Of a DNA stretch of 64,000 nt, positions 61,940 to 64,000 are shown piece after piece (position 1 is the first letter of the stretch; each line of letters begins with the position of its first letter). The stretch covers positions 15,836,085 through 15,900,084 of the forward strand of contig OY727103.1 in the NCBI GenBank assembly GCA_963402885.1, given 5' to 3'. This DNA is from Antedon bifida (lineage: Eukaryota > Echinodermata > Crinoidea > Comatulida > Antedonidae). The position numbers were made by a program, and so were the translations under genes. Below the pieces are notes generated by a model that worked only from the letters and a program-made list of their open reading frames with translations, ran no database searches and had not been told where the DNA came from.

Positions 61940-62490
61940 CCACGGCGTGTCATAATTATACCAATTATAGAGGGCGGCAAACCGATAATTTTAATTATCA
62001 TGAAGCTGTAACAGTGATTTGGGCATACATGGCGTGTCATAACTATGATAGTTACAGAGGGCGGCAAACCGATAATTTTAATTATCATAAAGCTGTAACA
62101 GTGATTTGGCATACATTGCGTGTCATAACTATAATAGTTATAGAGGGCGGCAGACCGATAATTTTAGTTATCATAAAGCTATAACAGTGATTTGGCATAC
62201 ATGGCGTGTCATAACTAAGCTAGTTATAGAGGGCGGCAAGCCGATAATTTTAATTATCATGAAGCTGCTGTAACAGTGATTGTACACCACCAGAAGGTAG
62301 AGGGCGGCAAAGCGATAATTTTAATTATCATAAAGCTGTAACAGTGATTTGGCACACATGGCGTGTCATAACTATGGCAGTTATAGAGGTCGGCAAAGCG
62401 ATAATTTTAATTATCATGAAGCTGTAACATGGCGTGTCATAACTATGCCAGTTATAAAGGGCGGCAAACCTATAATTTTAATTATCATAA
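61940..62490 (+). repeat. Array of ~87-bp unit, left (direct) block
   Basis: About six units carrying GGCGTGTCATAACTAT, TAGTTATAGAGGGCGGCAAA, CCGATAATTTTAATTATCAT and AAGCTGTAACAGTGATTTGG. The open frames seen across it are repeat artefacts. Confidence 0.95.
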
Positions 62491-62827
62491 CCACGATTTG
62501 TTTTCAATATATGTGAACACCGCAATTATATATATAATTACCAATATTAACAAAAATAACAAAGTATTTTGTTATTTCGGTAACCTCGCTTTTTCCCTTT
62601 TCACCCCTAATAACAACAATGGTGCTGACCCAACTTAATTCCGCCCACAACTACCCCGGTCCCCCAGGCCACGTACGTGTGTGTAGGCCTAAAAGTATAA
62701 GGCCTATCTATGATGCCAAAATATTGTCCAGGAGACGACAGGAAAACTGAATTAAATAGCAGTTTTTGCCATAAAATGTCTCTAATAATAATATTCCATC
62801 ATATTCATTAATTAATTAAATTAAAAT

Positions 62828-64000
62828 TATCGGTTGCCGCCCTCTATAACTGGCATAGTTATGACACGCTATGTATGCCAAATCACTTTTACAATAGCTT
62901 CATGATAATTAAAATTATCGGTTTGCCGCCCTCTATAATTGGTACAGTTATGACACGCTATGTATGCCAAATCACTGTTACAGCTTCATAATTAAAATTA
63001 TCGGTTTGCCGCCCTCTATAACTGGCATAGTTATGACACGCTATGTATGCCAAATCACTGTTACAGCTTCATGATAATTAAAATTATCGGTTTGCCGCCC
63101 TCTATAACTGGTATAGTTATGATACGCTATGTATGCCAAATCACTGTTACAGTAGCTTCATGATAATTAAAATTATCGGTTTGCCGCCCTCTATAATTGC
63201 TACCATTATGACACGCCGTGTATGCCAAAATATTTTTTTCTATGAATATTTAAAGTAACTAGGCCTAGGCCTAGTCGTCCAGGAGACGACAGGAAAACTG
63301 AATTAAATAGCAATTTTTTCCATAAACTGTCTCTGTCACGTCCCTGCACATATAAGGCCTCTAAAATATCTATGAGATCTCAGAAAGCCATCAACACTAT
63401 TATAAACAAACTTACCAAGTCATAAACTCTAATATATTCCATCCTCCATATTCATGATAATTAAAATTATCGGTTTGCCGCCCTCTATAACTGGTATAGG
63501 TATGACACGCCATGTATGCCAAATCACTGTTACAGCTTCATGATAATTAAAATTATCGGTTTGCCGCCCTCTATAACTGGTATAGTTATGATACGCTATG
63601 TATGCCAAATCACTGTTACAGTAGCTTCATGATAATTAAAATTATCGGTTTGCCGCCCTCTATAATTGCTACCATTATGACACGCCGTGTATGCCAAAAT
63701 ATTTTTTTCTATGAATATTTAAAGTAACTAGGCCTAGTCGTCCAGGAGACGACAAGAAAACTGAATTAAATAGCAATTTTTGCCATAAACTGTCTCTGTC
63801 CCTGCACATATAAGGCCTCTAAAATATCTATGAGATCTCAGAAAGCCATCAACACTATTATAAACAAACTTACCAAGTCATAAACTCTAATATATTCCAT
63901 CCTCCATATTCATGATAATTAAAATTATCGGTTTGCCGCCCTCTATAACTGGTATAGGTATAACCAAAGATCTTATATAAGATCTTTGGTATAACACGCC
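62828..64000 (-). repeat. Array of the same ~87-bp unit, inverted block, with ~450-bp higher-order repeat
   Basis: Units in reverse orientation at 62828-63235, 63450-63700 and 63913 to the window end, separated by a repeated spacer (TAGTCGTCCAGGAGACGACA, CTGAATTAAATAGCAA, GGCCTCTAAAATATCTATGA) at 63263-63450 and 63728-63912, with a partial spacer at 62728. So unit plus spacer is itself duplicated in tandem. Continues past the window. Confidence 0.95.
63963..63990. repeat. Perfect 28-bp palindrome inserted in one array unit
   Basis: ACCAAAGATCTTAT followed directly by ATAAGATCTTTGGT. Sister units read GGTATAGGTATGACACGCC without it. Confidence 0.95.

Noticed and set aside
61774..62184. Open frames of 94 and 112 codons on both strands
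   Set aside because: Produced by the 87-bp tandem unit; the peptides are themselves repeats with no known family.

Overview
The window is from an intron-rich, AT-rich animal genome. All recognisable genes are animal genes with GT-AG introns. Abundant small TIR elements and clusters of GGCCTAG-type motifs suggest a marine invertebrate deuterostome such as an echinoderm, but that placement is an inference and not proven by anything here.

Left to right: (1) 381-2917 (+), the last five exons of a divergent plexin (end of the cytoplasmic GAP domain). (2) 5059-29242 (+), an adenosylhomocysteinase-like (AHCYL/IRBIT family) gene with two candidate alternative first coding exons (5059 and 14552) and twelve shared exons. 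(3) 31279-32037 (-), a compact three-exon gene for the KEOPS subunit PCC1/LAGE3, whose exons are too short to show up as long open frames. (4) 33106-46229 (+), a complete 13-exon glucose-6-phosphate dehydrogenase gene (514 aa). PCC1 and G6PD are divergent, about 1.07 kb apart; PCC1 and AHCYL are tail to tail. (5) 46.3-64 kb contains no confidently recognised gene. It has one first-exon-like segment at 47133, exon-like segments on the minus strand (54.4-58.6 kb), and many repeats: a hairpin array, about 80 copies of a 28-bp satellite with a higher-order pattern, an inverted repeat pair flanking it, several minisatellites, a 5S-rRNA-derived SINE, a non-LTR reverse transcriptase fragment and a large inverted array of an ~87-bp unit.

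Introns and spacers carry at least seven families of short TIR elements without coding capacity. Most are bounded by TTAA, as expected for piggyBac-type insertion. One family (TIR core CTGTCTACACTATCAAAC) has twelve copies here. Another 634-bp element has two nearly identical copies 37 kb apart, so it moved recently. One of the MITEs inside AHCYL is bracketed by a duplicated 3' splice site.

Functionally the four genes are unrelated housekeeping or signalling genes: semaphorin receptor, IP3-receptor/ion-transport regulator related to S-adenosylhomocysteine hydrolase, tRNA t6A modification, and the NADPH-producing entry step of the pentose phosphate pathway. Coordinates of exons were read by eye from splice consensus and protein similarity recalled from the families; no alignment or transcript data were available.
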